This document shows positions 25,522 through 35,277 of a stretch of 64,000 nt of DNA, in pieces. Where the stretch lies: positions 62,001-126,000 of the forward strand of contig JACPWS010000047.1 of the NCBI GenBank assembly GCA_016196925.1, in the 5' to 3' direction. Each line of letters starts with the position of its first letter. The stretch's first letter is position 1. This DNA is from Burkholderiales bacterium (GTDB taxonomy: Bacteria > Pseudomonadota > Gammaproteobacteria > Burkholderiales > Burkholderiaceae_D). The translations under genes were made by a program, and so were the position numbers. The notes under the pieces were generated by a model. The model was not told the DNA's origin. It worked only from the letters and a program-made list of their open reading frames with translations, and made no database searches.

Positions 25522-25891
25522 GTCGTTCCCGCGAAGGCGGGAACCTAGTGTCTTTACGCCGTAAAATTTAAATACAGGTCGTTCCAATATGGATTAGCGC
25601 TTTCGATCAAGCGGATTTTCCAGTCGCGATGCCATTTCTTGATTTGCTTTTCACGAAGAATGGCGCTTCCCACATCTACGTGTTGCTCAAACCAAACCAA
25701 CTTATCGACCTCATGCTGACTGGCAAACCCTGGGACAAATTTATTCTTGTGTTGCCATACTCTGGCCGGCAACGCGGAAGTCACGCCTATATACAAGGTA
25801 CCGTTACGCTGGCTGGCCAGCATATAGACGTAATAATATTTGTCCATCGTTCATACGACGCTAGGTTCCCGCCTGAAGCCGCGGGAACGAC
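25522..25891 (-). mobile_element. REP-bounded GIY-YIG cassette inserted in sucCD
   Basis: The left boundary is GTCGTTCCCGCG, AAGGC, then GGGAACCTAGTGTC (25522-25552). The right boundary, read on the other strand, is GTCGTTCCCGCG, GCTTCA, then GGCGGGAACCTAGCGTC (25857-25891). They are inverted copies of one sequence, and each is itself a hairpin. Between them is exactly one gene, whose stop lies one base inside the left repeat. The cassette begins 5 bases past the sucC stop and ends 18 bases before sucD. Confidence 0.75.
25554..25847 (-). CDS. single-domain GIY-YIG nuclease
   Basis: A 97-residue stand-alone GIY-YIG protein. The family motif is seen as YVYML (about residues 6-10) plus LYIGVTS (18-24), followed by the catalytic-region R29 in ARVWQHK, the metal-ligand Glu66 in ILREKQIKKW, and the C-terminal ANPYWNDL. 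Small proteins of this kind are common and usually annotated as UvrC-like endonucleases, but their function is unknown. It is co-oriented with sucC and sucD, ends one base from a REP-like hairpin and starts 9 bases from another. This placement suggests a mobile gene. Confidence 0.9.
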   Translation of the reverse strand: MDKYYYVYMLASQRNGTLYIGVTSALPARVWQHKNKFVPGFASQHEVDKLVWFEQHVDVGSAILREKQIKKWHRDWKIRLIESANPYWNDLYLNFTA

Positions 25892-25896
25892 AATGT

Positions 25897-27063
<1,167 letters not shown>

Positions 27064-27109
27064 ACGACTTCCCTTCAGACACTGAGGTATAAATAATTAA
27101 ACAAACAAA

Positions 27110-27694
27110 CTAGCTGGGTGATTTTGCGTCGGGCGATGGACTCGCCCAGCGCGGGTAAAATTGCACAACCGCCGGCCCATCCAGGCGCAGCGCATGGCAA
27201 CGATGAAGTTGAAATGGTTGCGTGGTTTCGTCAGAATCGCTGGCGCCGTCACGGGTATCGATCACGTCGCCGGCGAAGGCCTGCACGGCGGCCGTCGGTA
27301 AAATTTGCGCGAGTTCGGTCAGATGGGTGCAGCCCTGGATGCCGGACATTCTTTCTTTGACGCCCTGACGGAATTGCCGCAACAAATTCAGGCCGACCAG
27401 TTTTTTGTAGTCGGGGGCGATCGCTTCACAATAACCGGGATAGGGAACGGCATCGGATACCGCGTTGACATCGACTACATTCATTTGCAGGTCTATGGTC
27501 ACGCGCAGCGTGAGATCGTGCAGGGCTGCGCCGGCCGGGCGCACGCCGGAAGCGAGCGTAATGTCGCGCGGTTTGTGATCGGTAATGCGGGCGTCGAGAT
27601 CCCACAATCCATCATCGCGTGCGAATGCTTCGATACGGATTGCACGCGTGTGTTTCAGCGTACGTCGGGTTGTGGACGAAGATAAGGGCATCAT
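27110..27694 (-). CDS. DUF2889-family protein
   Basis: A 194-residue protein matching the DUF2889 pattern: an early TRRTLKHTRAIRIEAFARDDGLWDLDARITDHKP block, a central Asp-rich strand region and a Cys in GIQGCTHLTELA near the middle. The function is unknown; it is a cytoplasmic protein without membrane helices. It lies 46 bases upstream of sucC on the same strand but probably has its own promoter. The stretch 27695-27904 upstream holds no gene that I can see, apart from a small GC hairpin near 27770. Confidence 0.82.
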   Translation of the reverse strand: MMPLSSSTTRRTLKHTRAIRIEAFARDDGLWDLDARITDHKPRDITLASGVRPAGAALHDLTLRVTIDLQMNVVDVNAVSDAVPYPGYCEAIAPDYKKLVGLNLLRQFRQGVKERMSGIQGCTHLTELAQILPTAAVQAFAGDVIDTRDGASDSDETTQPFQLHRCHALRLDGPAVVQFYPRWASPSPDAKSPS

Positions 27695-27904
27695 GCCTGT
27701 TGGCGGCTAATTCGGATAAAAGAGCCACAATTGCGCGTCGTTACCGCAGCTTCTACGATAACAGCCGCTCTTGCGGCGCTGCAAAAAACCACGAGAGTTT
27801 AGCACAGCTGACCGACTAACTCATCTATAGCGCTGAATTTTGGACGATTTCAATAGATTGTTTCACCAAGTACAACATCCACAAAATCAAATACTTAGCT
27901 GCGG

Positions 27905-28360
27905 CTATTCGAGTAAATCACGCGGGGTACGCAGCGCCGCTTGTATGGCCCGGCTGGAAAATCCGCGTTGCTGCAAGAATGCCGCCTGCTTCATTTTTTC
28001 CTTGCGGTCGGTCGGTGCGGCCGGAAATTTTCTGTGCAATACTTCTATCGCTCTTGCCAATTCAGAGGCCAACAAATCCTCTTTGACCTGTTCTATCTCA
28101 TGCTGTTCCAGGCCATGACTTTGCAATTCGGCCAGAATGCGATTATTGCCGAAACGCGCCTGACGACGGTTGACCAGCGACTCGGAAAAACGCTCGCCGG
28201 ACAGATATTTCGCAGACTCCAGCGCATCCAGCAAGGCATCGACGTCGTCGCCCTCTTCCGCGTAACGCGCCAGCTTGCGTCCCAGTTCGACCCGGCTATG
28301 CTCGCGCATGGAAAGGTAGCGCAGCGCCCGCGCTTTCAGGCTGATTTGCGGTTTAGCCAT
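27905..28360 (-). CDS. recX: regulatory protein RecX
   Basis: A 151-residue helical protein that binds RecA filaments and limits their growth. The family pattern is visible: [42 protein letters not shown] and KRGFSSRAI-like [14 protein letters not shown] at the C-terminus. The ATG at 28360 was preferred over an in-frame TTG at 28384, which would lie inside the terminator hairpin. recX follows recA by 67 bases across a Rho-independent terminator, so it is expressed by partial read-through, as in E. coli. Confidence 0.93.
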   Translation of the reverse strand: MAKPQISLKARALRYLSMREHSRVELGRKLARYAEEGDDVDALLDALESAKYLSGERFSESLVNRRQARFGNNRILAELQSHGLEQHEIEQVKEDLLASELARAIEVLHRKFPAAPTDRKEKMKQAAFLQQRGFSSRAIQAALRTPRDLLE

Positions 28361-28370
28361 GTATTCACGT

Positions 28371-28410
28371 AAAAAAGCCGGCAATTCCAGATAGTTAATG
28401 GAACGCCGGC
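28371..28410 (-). terminator. attenuating terminator between recA and recX
   Basis: On the minus strand GCCGGCGTTCCA pairs with TGGAATTGCCGGC around a 9-base loop and is followed by six T. It sits between recA and recX and likely gives the usual excess of RecA over RecX. Confidence 0.85.
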
Positions 28411-28427
28411 CATGTTTATTGAGATGC

Positions 28428-29465
28428 TTACTCGGCAGCCAAAGTCGGCAGCAGCGGCACGCCTAAGTGAGCCCTAACCTTGTTCTCGATTTCGTGCGCC
28501 AGTTCCGGACGCTCTCTCAGGTAATTACGCGCATTGTCCTTGCCTTGGCCTATGCGCTCACCGTTGTAGCTATACCAGGCGCCGGCTTTTTCTATGATCT
28601 TGGCGTCCGCGCCCAGATCGAGGATCTCGCCTTCGCGCGAGGTGCCTTCGCCGTACATGATGTCGAAATGTGCTTCCTTGAACGGCGGCGCCACCTTATT
28701 CTTGACGACCTTGACCTTGGTTTCATTGCCGACCACTTCGTCGCCGGATTTGATGGAACCGGTGCGGCGGATATCCAGGCGCACCGAAGCGTAGAACTTC
28801 AAGGCGTTACCGCCGGTCGTGGTCTCGGGGCTGCCGAACATCACGCCTATCTTCATGCGAATCTGGTTAATGAAAATCACCAGGGTATTAGTGCGCTTGA
28901 TGCTGCCGGTCAGCTTGCGCAGCGCTTGCGACATCAGGCGTGCCTGCAGGCCGGGCAGGGAATCGCCCATGTCGCCTTCGATTTCGGCGCGCGGCGTCAG
29001 GGCGGCGACCGAGTCGATCACCACCAGATCGACGCTGCCGGAACGCACCAGCGCATCGGTGATCTCCAGCGCCTGTTCGCCGGTATCGGGCTGCGAGATC
29101 AGCAGATCGGACAGATTGACGCCGAGTTTTTGCGCATAACCGACGTCCAGCGCGTGCTCGGCGTCGATAAAGGCGCAAGTGCCGCCCAGTTTTTGCATTT
29201 CCGCAATCGCCTGCAAGGTCAGCGTGGTCTTGCCTGAGGATTCCGGCCCGTAAATTTCGACCACACGGCCACGCGGCAAGCCGCCGACGCCAAGCGCAAT
29301 GTCCAGCCCGAGCGAGCCGGTAGAGACGACTTGCACCTCTTCCACCACCTCGCCGTCGGCCAGGCGCATGACCGAACCCTTACCGAATTGTTTTTCGATT
29401 TGCGCCAGCGCTGCGGCCAGCGCCTTGCTCTTTTCGGAACTGTTATCAGATTTTCTATCGTCCAT
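28428..29465 (-). CDS. recA: recombinase RecA
   Basis: A 345-residue RecA, which forms filaments on single-stranded DNA for strand exchange and triggers LexA cleavage. The N-terminus [16 protein letters not shown] matches relatives; Walker A is GPESSGKTT, Walker B lies in [12 protein letters not shown], and the DNA-binding loops ([44 protein letters not shown]) are intact. The ATG at 29465 was chosen over one four codons upstream because it matches the family start. A LexA box lies about 70 bases upstream, so it belongs to the SOS regulon. Confidence 0.97.
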   Translation of the reverse strand: MDDRKSDNSSEKSKALAAALAQIEKQFGKGSVMRLADGEVVEEVQVVSTGSLGLDIALGVGGLPRGRVVEIYGPESSGKTTLTLQAIAEMQKLGGTCAFIDAEHALDVGYAQKLGVNLSDLLISQPDTGEQALEITDALVRSGSVDLVVIDSVAALTPRAEIEGDMGDSLPGLQARLMSQALRKLTGSIKRTNTLVIFINQIRMKIGVMFGSPETTTGGNALKFYASVRLDIRRTGSIKSGDEVVGNETKVKVVKNKVAPPFKEAHFDIMYGEGTSREGEILDLGADAKIIEKAGAWYSYNGERIGQGKDNARNYLRERPELAHEIENKVRAHLGVPLLPTLAAE

Positions 29466-29531
29466 AAATTCTTTCATTCAATGAGCGGCTTGGTGGAAAC
29501 GGCTTTTAACTTGTATTACAGTGTTTTGCAG

Positions 29532-29551
29532 TACTGTATAAAAAAACAGTG
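29532..29551 (-). promoter_or_regulatory. LexA (SOS) box of recA
   Basis: TACTGTATAAAAAAACAGTG contains CTGT, eight bases, ACAG, the LexA consensus. It lies 67-86 bases upstream of the recA start and is read toward recA. Confidence 0.9.
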
Positions 29552-29646
29552 ATTTATGCAAGCGACTTTTTTACCACAGGTCCATTTGAGACAAAAATAC
29601 ATAAACCCAATAGACTACAGCAAGAGACAACACCAACCACACTATC

Positions 29647-30363
29647 ATGCGCATCTTGCTTGCAGAAGACGACAGCGTTCTGGCCGACGGTCTGACCCGT
29701 TCGCTGCGCCAATCCGGTTATGCCACCGATTGCGTCAGTAACGGCCAGGACGCCGATACCGCCTTGTCGACCCAGGATTTCGATTTGTTGATACTCGACC
29801 TCGGCTTGCCGAAACTCAGCGGCCTGGAAGTATTGCGACGCATGCGCGCACGTAATTCGCATCTGCCGGTGCTGATACTGACCGCGGCCGATTCGGTCGA
29901 GCAGCGCGTCAAGGGCCTGGATCTCGGCGCCGACGACTATATGGCGAAGCCGTTCGCGCTGTCCGAACTGGAAGCGCGGGTCAGGGCGCTGACCCGGCGC
30001 GGCGCCGGCGGCGGGCCGACCGTCATCAAGCATGGGCCGCTGACTTACGATCAGGTCGGCCGCATCGCTTACATACACGAACAGATGCTGGACTTGTCGG
30101 CGCGCGAACTGGGATTGCTGGAAGTATTGTTGCAACGTACCGGAAGACTGGTCTCGAAAGAGCAACTGGTCGATCACCTGTGCGAATGGGGCGAGGAAGT
30201 CAGCAATAATGCGATTGAAGTTTACGTGCATCGTCTGCGCAAGAAAATCGAAGTCGATGGCGTACGCATTGCCACGGTGCGCGGCCTCGGATATTGCCTG
30301 GAAAAATTTTTCGTCGCCCCCACACCGTCTGCAACGCCAGCGGCCGGCACTGAACGACCATGA
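29647..30363 (+). CDS. OmpR/PhoB-family response regulator (TctD/QseB-like)
   Basis: A 238-residue response regulator. The receiver domain has the acidic pocket (E7, D8, D9), phospho-acceptor D51 in LILDLGLPK, T83 region (LTAADS) and K in YMAKPF. The C-terminal winged helix (residues about 130-220) has the ARELGLLEVLL and VHRLRKKI patterns. A short Pro/Ala/Thr tail follows. The gene overlaps the start of its kinase by four bases and precedes the DUF4212/symporter genes, so it probably regulates carboxylate uptake in response to an external signal. Confidence 0.93.
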   Translation: MRILLAEDDSVLADGLTRSLRQSGYATDCVSNGQDADTALSTQDFDLLILDLGLPKLSGLEVLRRMRARNSHLPVLILTAADSVEQRVKGLDLGADDYMAKPFALSELEARVRALTRRGAGGGPTVIKHGPLTYDQVGRIAYIHEQMLDLSARELGLLEVLLQRTGRLVSKEQLVDHLCEWGEEVSNNAIEVYVHRLRKKIEVDGVRIATVRGLGYCLEKFFVAPTPSATPAAGTERP

Positions 30364-31892
30364 CAGAAAAAAGCGGAGCAAAGGAGTTCGTCGCACCGCC
30401 AGCGCCCGAATCGGGGCTGCATAATCAGCCCCAGGAAAAAAACCAGCGTTCGCTGTTTGGCGAAATTCTGGACTGGATGCTCGTTCCGCTGCTGTTGTTG
30501 TGGCCGATGAGTATCGCCATCACCTATCTGGTCGCCAAATCGATCGCCAATCAACCGTTCGACCGCGCACTGGAAAACCATGTGCTGGTCTTGTCGCAAC
30601 AGGTAAAGCAAACCGACGGCAAAGTCGTGGCATTGCTGCCGCATCCGGCGCGCGACATCCTGCGCGCCGACGATCTCGACAGTATTTATTTTCAGATCAG
30701 GGACGAGGCCGGCGAACTGGTCGATGGCGAGCGCGACTTGCCGGCGCCGGCCGAGCAAGACCCGCCGGCGCCCGGCAATGTGCTTATCCGTAACGACAGC
30801 CTGCGCGGCAGCGAGATCCGGGTCGCTTACGGCTATATCGATCTGAACCGTGGCGACCGGCGCCAGGCTGGGGCGGCGCCGCGTCTGGCATTGATACAGG
30901 TAGCGGAAACCCTGGAAAAACGTGCATTGCTGGCCAATGAAATCATCAAGGGCGTGATCTTGCCCCAATTCATTATCTTACCGGTCGCCCTGGCATTGGT
31001 CTGGTTTGCCCTGAGCCGTGGCCTGGCGCCGCTGGCGGAATTGCAGCAAAGGATACGCGCACGGCGGCCGGACGATCTGAGCCCGATAGACTCGCGCCAG
31101 GTGCCGGAGGAAATCACTCCTCTGGTCAGTTCACTCAATGAAATGCTGGAGAGGCTGGCACAAACGATAGATAGTCAAAAACGCTTTATCGCCGACGCCG
31201 CGCACCAGATGAAGACGCCGCTGGCGGGGATGCGCATGCAGTCCGAACTGGCCTTGCGCCAGACCGAACAGGAAGAAATTCATCGCTCCCTGCTGCAGCT
31301 TGCAAAAAGTTCGGAAGCCGCAACCCGCCTGGTGAACCAGTTGCTGACGCTGGCCAGAACGGAAAACCAGCTCCCCGCCACCCGCCCGCTGGCACCGGTG
31401 GAGTTAAATGAGCTGGCGCGCGATGTCGTACAGGATTGGATACCGGCTTCGTTCGCACAAAAAATCGATCTGGGATTCGAACCGGCAGCCATGCCGGTCA
31501 CTATCTTCGGCAATCCTCTGATGTTGCGCGAAATGCTCAGCAATCTGATCGACAACGCCCTGCGTTACACCCCGCAAGGCCACAGCGTGACGGTCAGAGT
31601 CGTCGTCAACGCCGCCCAGGAACTGGCGATCCTGGAAGTAGAAGACTATGGTCCCGGCATACCGCTTGCGGAGCGCGAACATGTATTCGAACGCTTTTAC
31701 CGCATACTCGGCAGCGACGTGCAGGGTAGCGGCCTCGGTCTCGCTATCGTGCGCGAGATCGCGCAGCAGCATCATGCGCAAATAGAAATTTCTGATAATC
31801 CACACCGGCACGACCCGGCGTTTCCTGGCTGCGTATTTCGCATCTCGTTCAGGATGAACCCGCATGCCGAAGTTATTGATGGGACGGACTGA
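30360..31892 (+). CDS. sensor histidine kinase with 2CSK_N-type sensor domain
   Basis: A 510-residue membrane kinase. Two transmembrane helices (about residues 40-60 and 200-220) enclose a periplasmic sensor of about 140 residues. A HAMP-like segment precedes the H box with phospho-acceptor His282 (IADAAHQMKTPLAG). The catalytic domain has the N box NLIDNALRYTP, the G1 box DYGPGIP and the G2 box GSGLGLAIV. It pairs with the overlapping response regulator. The TctE-like layout and the symporter genes directly downstream suggest that it senses a carboxylate. Confidence 0.93.
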   Translation: MTEKSGAKEFVAPPAPESGLHNQPQEKNQRSLFGEILDWMLVPLLLLWPMSIAITYLVAKSIANQPFDRALENHVLVLSQQVKQTDGKVVALLPHPARDILRADDLDSIYFQIRDEAGELVDGERDLPAPAEQDPPAPGNVLIRNDSLRGSEIRVAYGYIDLNRGDRRQAGAAPRLALIQVAETLEKRALLANEIIKGVILPQFIILPVALALVWFALSRGLAPLAELQQRIRARRPDDLSPIDSRQVPEEITPLVSSLNEMLERLAQTIDSQKRFIADAAHQMKTPLAGMRMQSELALRQTEQEEIHRSLLQLAKSSEAATRLVNQLLTLARTENQLPATRPLAPVELNELARDVVQDWIPASFAQKIDLGFEPAAMPVTIFGNPLMLREMLSNLIDNALRYTPQGHSVTVRVVVNAAQELAILEVEDYGPGIPLAEREHVFERFYRILGSDVQGSGLGLAIVREIAQQHHAQIEISDNPHRHDPAFPGCVFRISFRMNPHAEVIDGTD

Positions 31893-31893
31893 C

Positions 31894-32145
31894 ATGTCGG
31901 CAAATAAAGCGCGCAATCTCTACTGGAGGCAGACCAAAAGGCTGAGCGCAACGCTGCTGGCTAGCTGGTTTTTATTAAATTTCTGCATTTTGTTCTTCGC
32001 ACGGGAACTGTCCAATTTCAGTTTTTTTGGCTGGCCGTTTTCTTTCTATATGGCGGCACAGGGACTGACGCTGATCTACGTTCTGATCCTCGCCATCTAT
32101 TCTCTTTGCATGCGCAAAATTCTGCGCGCCAATCAGGAGCTTTAA
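31894..32145 (+). CDS. DUF4212 small subunit of a sodium/solute symporter
   Basis: An 83-residue protein with two transmembrane helices (about residues 21-41 and 55-75). It matches the DUF4212 family, always encoded next to a VC_2705-type sodium:solute symporter and thought to be its small subunit. The ATG at 31894 overlaps nothing and lies one base after the kinase stop; upstream in-frame Met codons fall inside the kinase gene. It ends 3 bases before the symporter start, so the four genes from the response regulator onward are one operon. Confidence 0.87.
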   Translation: MSANKARNLYWRQTKRLSATLLASWFLLNFCILFFARELSNFSFFGWPFSFYMAAQGLTLIYVLILAIYSLCMRKILRANQEL

Positions 32146-32148
32146 GAT

Positions 32149-34185
32149 ATGGCGCAAACTCGTTTTACGCACAAACTGACACGGTATTATCTGTGGTACA
32201 CGCTGTTTTTTTTCTTATTCCTGATCGGCCTCGCCGTGCTGGAAAAAGAAGGCATGCCGCGCGCATGGATAGGCTATCTGTTCATGTTTTCCACCATCGT
32301 GGTGTATGCAGGCATAGGCGTGGTGAGCCGCACTTCGGATATTGCGGAATACTATGTTGCCGGGCGGCGGGTCCCGGCGGTGTTCAACGGCATGGCTACC
32401 GCCGCCGACTGGATGTCCGCCGCCAGCTTTCTGAGTCTGGCGGGCGGTTTGTATTTGCAAGGCTTCGAAGGCTTGGCTTACATCATAGGCTGGACCGGTG
32501 GCTTCTGTCTGGTCGCCTTGCTGATTGCACCGTATATACGCAAGTTCGGCCAATACACGATACCGGATTTTCTCGGCGCCCGTTTCGCCGGTGCAGAAGG
32601 CAACAAGCTCGTGCGCATACTGGCGGTGATTGCGACGATTATCATTTCTTTCACTTATGTCGTAGCGCAAATTTACGGCGTCGGCCTGATTACTTCTCGC
32701 TTTACCGGTGTCGACTTTTCGGTCGGTATTTTCCTGGGATTGGCCAGCATTCTGGTTTGTTCATTTCTGGGCGGAATGCGCGCCATCACCTGGACCCAGG
32801 TCGCACAATACATCATCATCATCATCGCCTACATGATCCCGGTCACCTGGCTGTCGGTAAAGCATACGCACTTCCCCGTTCCGCAAGTGTCATATGGAGC
32901 GATATTGCCGGAACTGGTTAAAAAGGAAAAATTGTTCGCGGCCGATCCGAAAGAACAGCAAGTGCGTGCAATTTATCAGCAAAGGGCCGACGATTTCAAA
33001 AACAAAATACAGCAGCTGCCGCAGTCATGGGCAGACGGACGCTATGAATTGCAACATACGCTCGATGAATTGAAGTCGGGGAATGCCTCGCTGATAGATA
33101 TCAAGACAGCCGCGCGCAATCTGAGCGCTTACCCCAAGACGCCGCCAGAGGCGCAACTACACTGGACTGAAGCGCGGAATGCCAACCTGGCCAAGGCGCA
33201 GCCTGGATTTTCGCAGTACACCCCGTATGCGGCCAGGGACAAAAACGAATCCGATATCAAACGCAATAATTTCATGGCGCTGGTGCTATGCCTGATGATG
33301 GGCACCGCAGCCCTGCCGCATATCCTGATACGCTACTACACCACGCCTTCGGTCAGCGCAAGCCGCGACTCCGTTTTCTGGTCGCTGTTTTTTATCATGC
33401 TGCTCTACATCACGATTCCGGCGCTGGCGATCCTGGTCAAATACGATATTTACACGGCCCTGGTCGGCAGCGAATTTCTCCAATTACCGTCCTGGGTGAC
33501 TTACTGGGCCAGCGTGGATAAAATCAACCCGCTGGTGAATATCACGGACATCAACCGCGACGGCATCGTGCAGCTGGCCGAGATCGCCATCGATGGCGAT
33601 ATCGTCGTCCTGGCGACGCCGGAAATTGCCGGGCTGCCGTATGTCATTTCCAGCCTGGTTGCCGCCGGCGGCCTGGCTGCGGCGCTATCTACCGCCGACG
33701 GCTTGCTGCTGACGATCTCCAATTCCCTGTCGCACGATATTTATTACAAAATCATCGATCCGAGCGCTTCCACGCAAAAGCGGGTGACGATCTCTAAATT
33801 ACTGTTGCTGGTGGTGGCGCTGGTGGCGGCCTATGTCGCCTCCCTGAAACCGGCCGACATTTTATCGCTGGTCGGCGCCGCGTTTTCGCTGGCCGCCTCG
33901 GCATTATTCCCGGCCCTGGTATTGGGCATTTTCTGGAAACGCGCGAACCGGCAGGGAGCAGTGGCGGGCATCGTTACCGGTTTTATGGTTTGTGTTTTTT
34001 ATATGATGAACACTCACCCCTTGTTCGGCGGCAGCGCCAGCAGGCAATGGTGGAATATCGCACCGATTTCTGCGGGGGTATTCGGTGTCCCGGCCGGCTT
34101 TTTAAGCATGCTGATCGTCAGCTGGCTGACGCCGCGTCCCGACGCAGGCACCATAGAATTAATAGACTACATCCGGGAGCCATAA
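32149..34185 (+). CDS. VC_2705-family sodium:solute symporter
   Basis: A 678-residue SSS-family transporter with about 13 transmembrane helices. The family start SRTSDIAEYYVAGRRVPAVFNGMATAADWMSAASFL and the sodium-site region TADGLLLTISNSLSHDIYY are intact. Compared with acetate permease ActP it has two insertions typical of the group: a polar loop of about 120 residues (about 250-370, rich in charged residues) and an EF-hand-like loop DINRDGIVQLAE near residue 465. The likely substrate is a short carboxylate such as acetate or pyruvate, inferred from relatives. Confidence 0.92.
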   Translation: MAQTRFTHKLTRYYLWYTLFFFLFLIGLAVLEKEGMPRAWIGYLFMFSTIVVYAGIGVVSRTSDIAEYYVAGRRVPAVFNGMATAADWMSAASFLSLAGGLYLQGFEGLAYIIGWTGGFCLVALLIAPYIRKFGQYTIPDFLGARFAGAEGNKLVRILAVIATIIISFTYVVAQIYGVGLITSRFTGVDFSVGIFLGLASILVCSFLGGMRAITWTQVAQYIIIIIAYMIPVTWLSVKHTHFPVPQVSYGAILPELVKKEKLFAADPKEQQVRAIYQQRADDFKNKIQQLPQSWADGRYELQHTLDELKSGNASLIDIKTAARNLSAYPKTPPEAQLHWTEARNANLAKAQPGFSQYTPYAARDKNESDIKRNNFMALVLCLMMGTAALPHILIRYYTTPSVSASRDSVFWSLFFIMLLYITIPALAILVKYDIYTALVGSEFLQLPSWVTYWASVDKINPLVNITDINRDGIVQLAEIAIDGDIVVLATPEIAGLPYVISSLVAAGGLAAALSTADGLLLTISNSLSHDIYYKIIDPSASTQKRVTISKLLLLVVALVAAYVASLKPADILSLVGAAFSLAASALFPALVLGIFWKRANRQGAVAGIVTGFMVCVFYMMNTHPLFGGSASRQWWNIAPISAGVFGVPAGFLSMLIVSWLTPRPDAGTIELIDYIREP

Positions 34186-34214
34186 GCCTTGCCGGCGTCA
34201 GGCAAAGCAGGCAA

Positions 34215-34766
34215 TTACTTGTTGCGCCAGGCGCAGTCGGCCGCGTGATCCTGCACCATGCCTATCGCCTGCATGTAAGCGTAAATGATGGTGGAACCGA
34301 CAAACTTAAAGCCGCGTTTGCTCAAGTCTTTTGAAATACGGTCCGACAATTCGCTTGTTATGATGCGCTCGCCGTTATTGACTAGCGGCCTGCCATCCAC
34401 GTAAGCCCACAGATAGGCATCCAGCCCGCCGACTTCCTCGCACAAGCGCAAATACGCTAGTGCATTGCCGATAACGGCGGCGACCTTCAGGCGATTGCGC
34501 ACTATGCCGGGGTTCGCCAGCAGAGCCGCCACCTTGTCCGCGTCGTACAATGCGATTTTTCCCGCGTCCCACTGGTCGAATGCGCTGCGATAATTTTCGC
34601 GCTTATTCAGGATAGTTTCCCAACTCAAGCCGGCCTGCGCCCCTTCCAGATTCAACATCTCGAACAAACGCCTTTCATCGTGACAAGGTACGCCCCATTC
34701 GTGATCGTGATAGGCGAGGTAAAGCGGATTGGCGGGGTTGGCCCAGGTACAACGTTGGATACTCAT
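34215..34766 (-). CDS. tag: DNA-3-methyladenine glycosylase I
   Basis: A 183-residue Tag glycosylase, which removes 3-methyladenine from DNA in base excision repair. Family signatures are CTWANPANPLYLAYHDHEWGVP (zinc Cys and His ligands) and LEGAQAGLSWETILNKRENYRSAF with the catalytic Glu, and the C-terminal zinc-site region ending DHAADCAW. The ATG at 34766 gives the normal N-terminus MSIQRCTWAN; an upstream extension of 38 residues is not conserved and was dropped. It stands alone on the minus strand, converging with the symporter gene. Confidence 0.94.
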   Translation of the reverse strand: MSIQRCTWANPANPLYLAYHDHEWGVPCHDERRLFEMLNLEGAQAGLSWETILNKRENYRSAFDQWDAGKIALYDADKVAALLANPGIVRNRLKVAAVIGNALAYLRLCEEVGGLDAYLWAYVDGRPLVNNGERIITSELSDRISKDLSKRGFKFVGSTIIYAYMQAIGMVQDHAADCAWRNK

Positions 34767-34848
34767 GTTTTTTTCAAAATACCGAAATTGAACGTGCTCG
34801 ATGTGCAGAAAGACTTGCGCTTCCAGGACTCGCCTCAGAGTACTCAGC

Positions 34849-34877
34849 AAAAAAAACTGGGGGTTGCCCCCCCAGTT
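34849..34877 (-). terminator. Rho-independent terminator of the S41 protease/lipoprotein operon
   Basis: On the minus strand ACTGGGGG pairs with CCCCCAGT around a short G-rich loop and is followed by seven T. It lies 23 bases after the lipoprotein gene stop. Confidence 0.85.
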
Positions 34878-34899
34878 CAAGTTTTTAGTGCTTCAAATT

Positions 34900-35277
34900 T
34901 TACTCAGCAACGCACTCGGCATGCTGCAATAGTGTTTGCTGCCCCGTGTTTTGATAGATTAACCAACACTCCTGTCCCCGGATTTGCAGCCTGAAGACAT
35001 GTGCCGGCTCGATCACCCTGCCTTGCAGCAATTGCCCGGACGAGTCACGACGTGGCGTGCGCGCGTAGGAAAATTGACTGCTATCGGTGAGCGTATTCTC
35101 TGCCAGAGTCACTGCGCCTACGCCCAAGCTCTTGGCAACAATATCCTGCAACTGCTGCCGTACTTCTTTGCTGGGGGATCGCAGGCGCGCGGGTGCCTGC
35201 GCAGGCGGAGTCACCGCCTGGCAAGCACCTACGGACATGCCACAGATTAAGTAAAGAATTTGACGTATGGTCTTCAT
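34900..35277 (-). CDS. putative lipoprotein of unknown function
   Basis: A 125-residue protein with a lipoprotein signal peptide: a hydrophobic stretch ending VGAC, so Cys19 would be acylated. After a Pro/Ala-rich linker comes a compact domain with a region LQDIVAKSLGVGAVTLAENTLTDSS and an even pair of Cys residues (QECWL and HAECV) that could form a disulfide. I do not recognise the family. The start overlaps the end of the S41 protease gene by four bases (ATGA), so the two are translationally coupled and probably act together in the cell envelope. Confidence 0.75.
   Translation of the reverse strand: MKTIRQILYLICGMSVGACQAVTPPAQAPARLRSPSKEVRQQLQDIVAKSLGVGAVTLAENTLTDSSQFSYARTPRRDSSGQLLQGRVIEPAHVFRLQIRGQECWLIYQNTGQQTLLQHAECVAE

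Noticed and set aside
27695-27904. GC hairpin near 27770 considered as a recX terminator or tRNA part
   Set aside because: The stem is short and not followed by a T run in the needed direction, and there is no cloverleaf or TTCGA loop.
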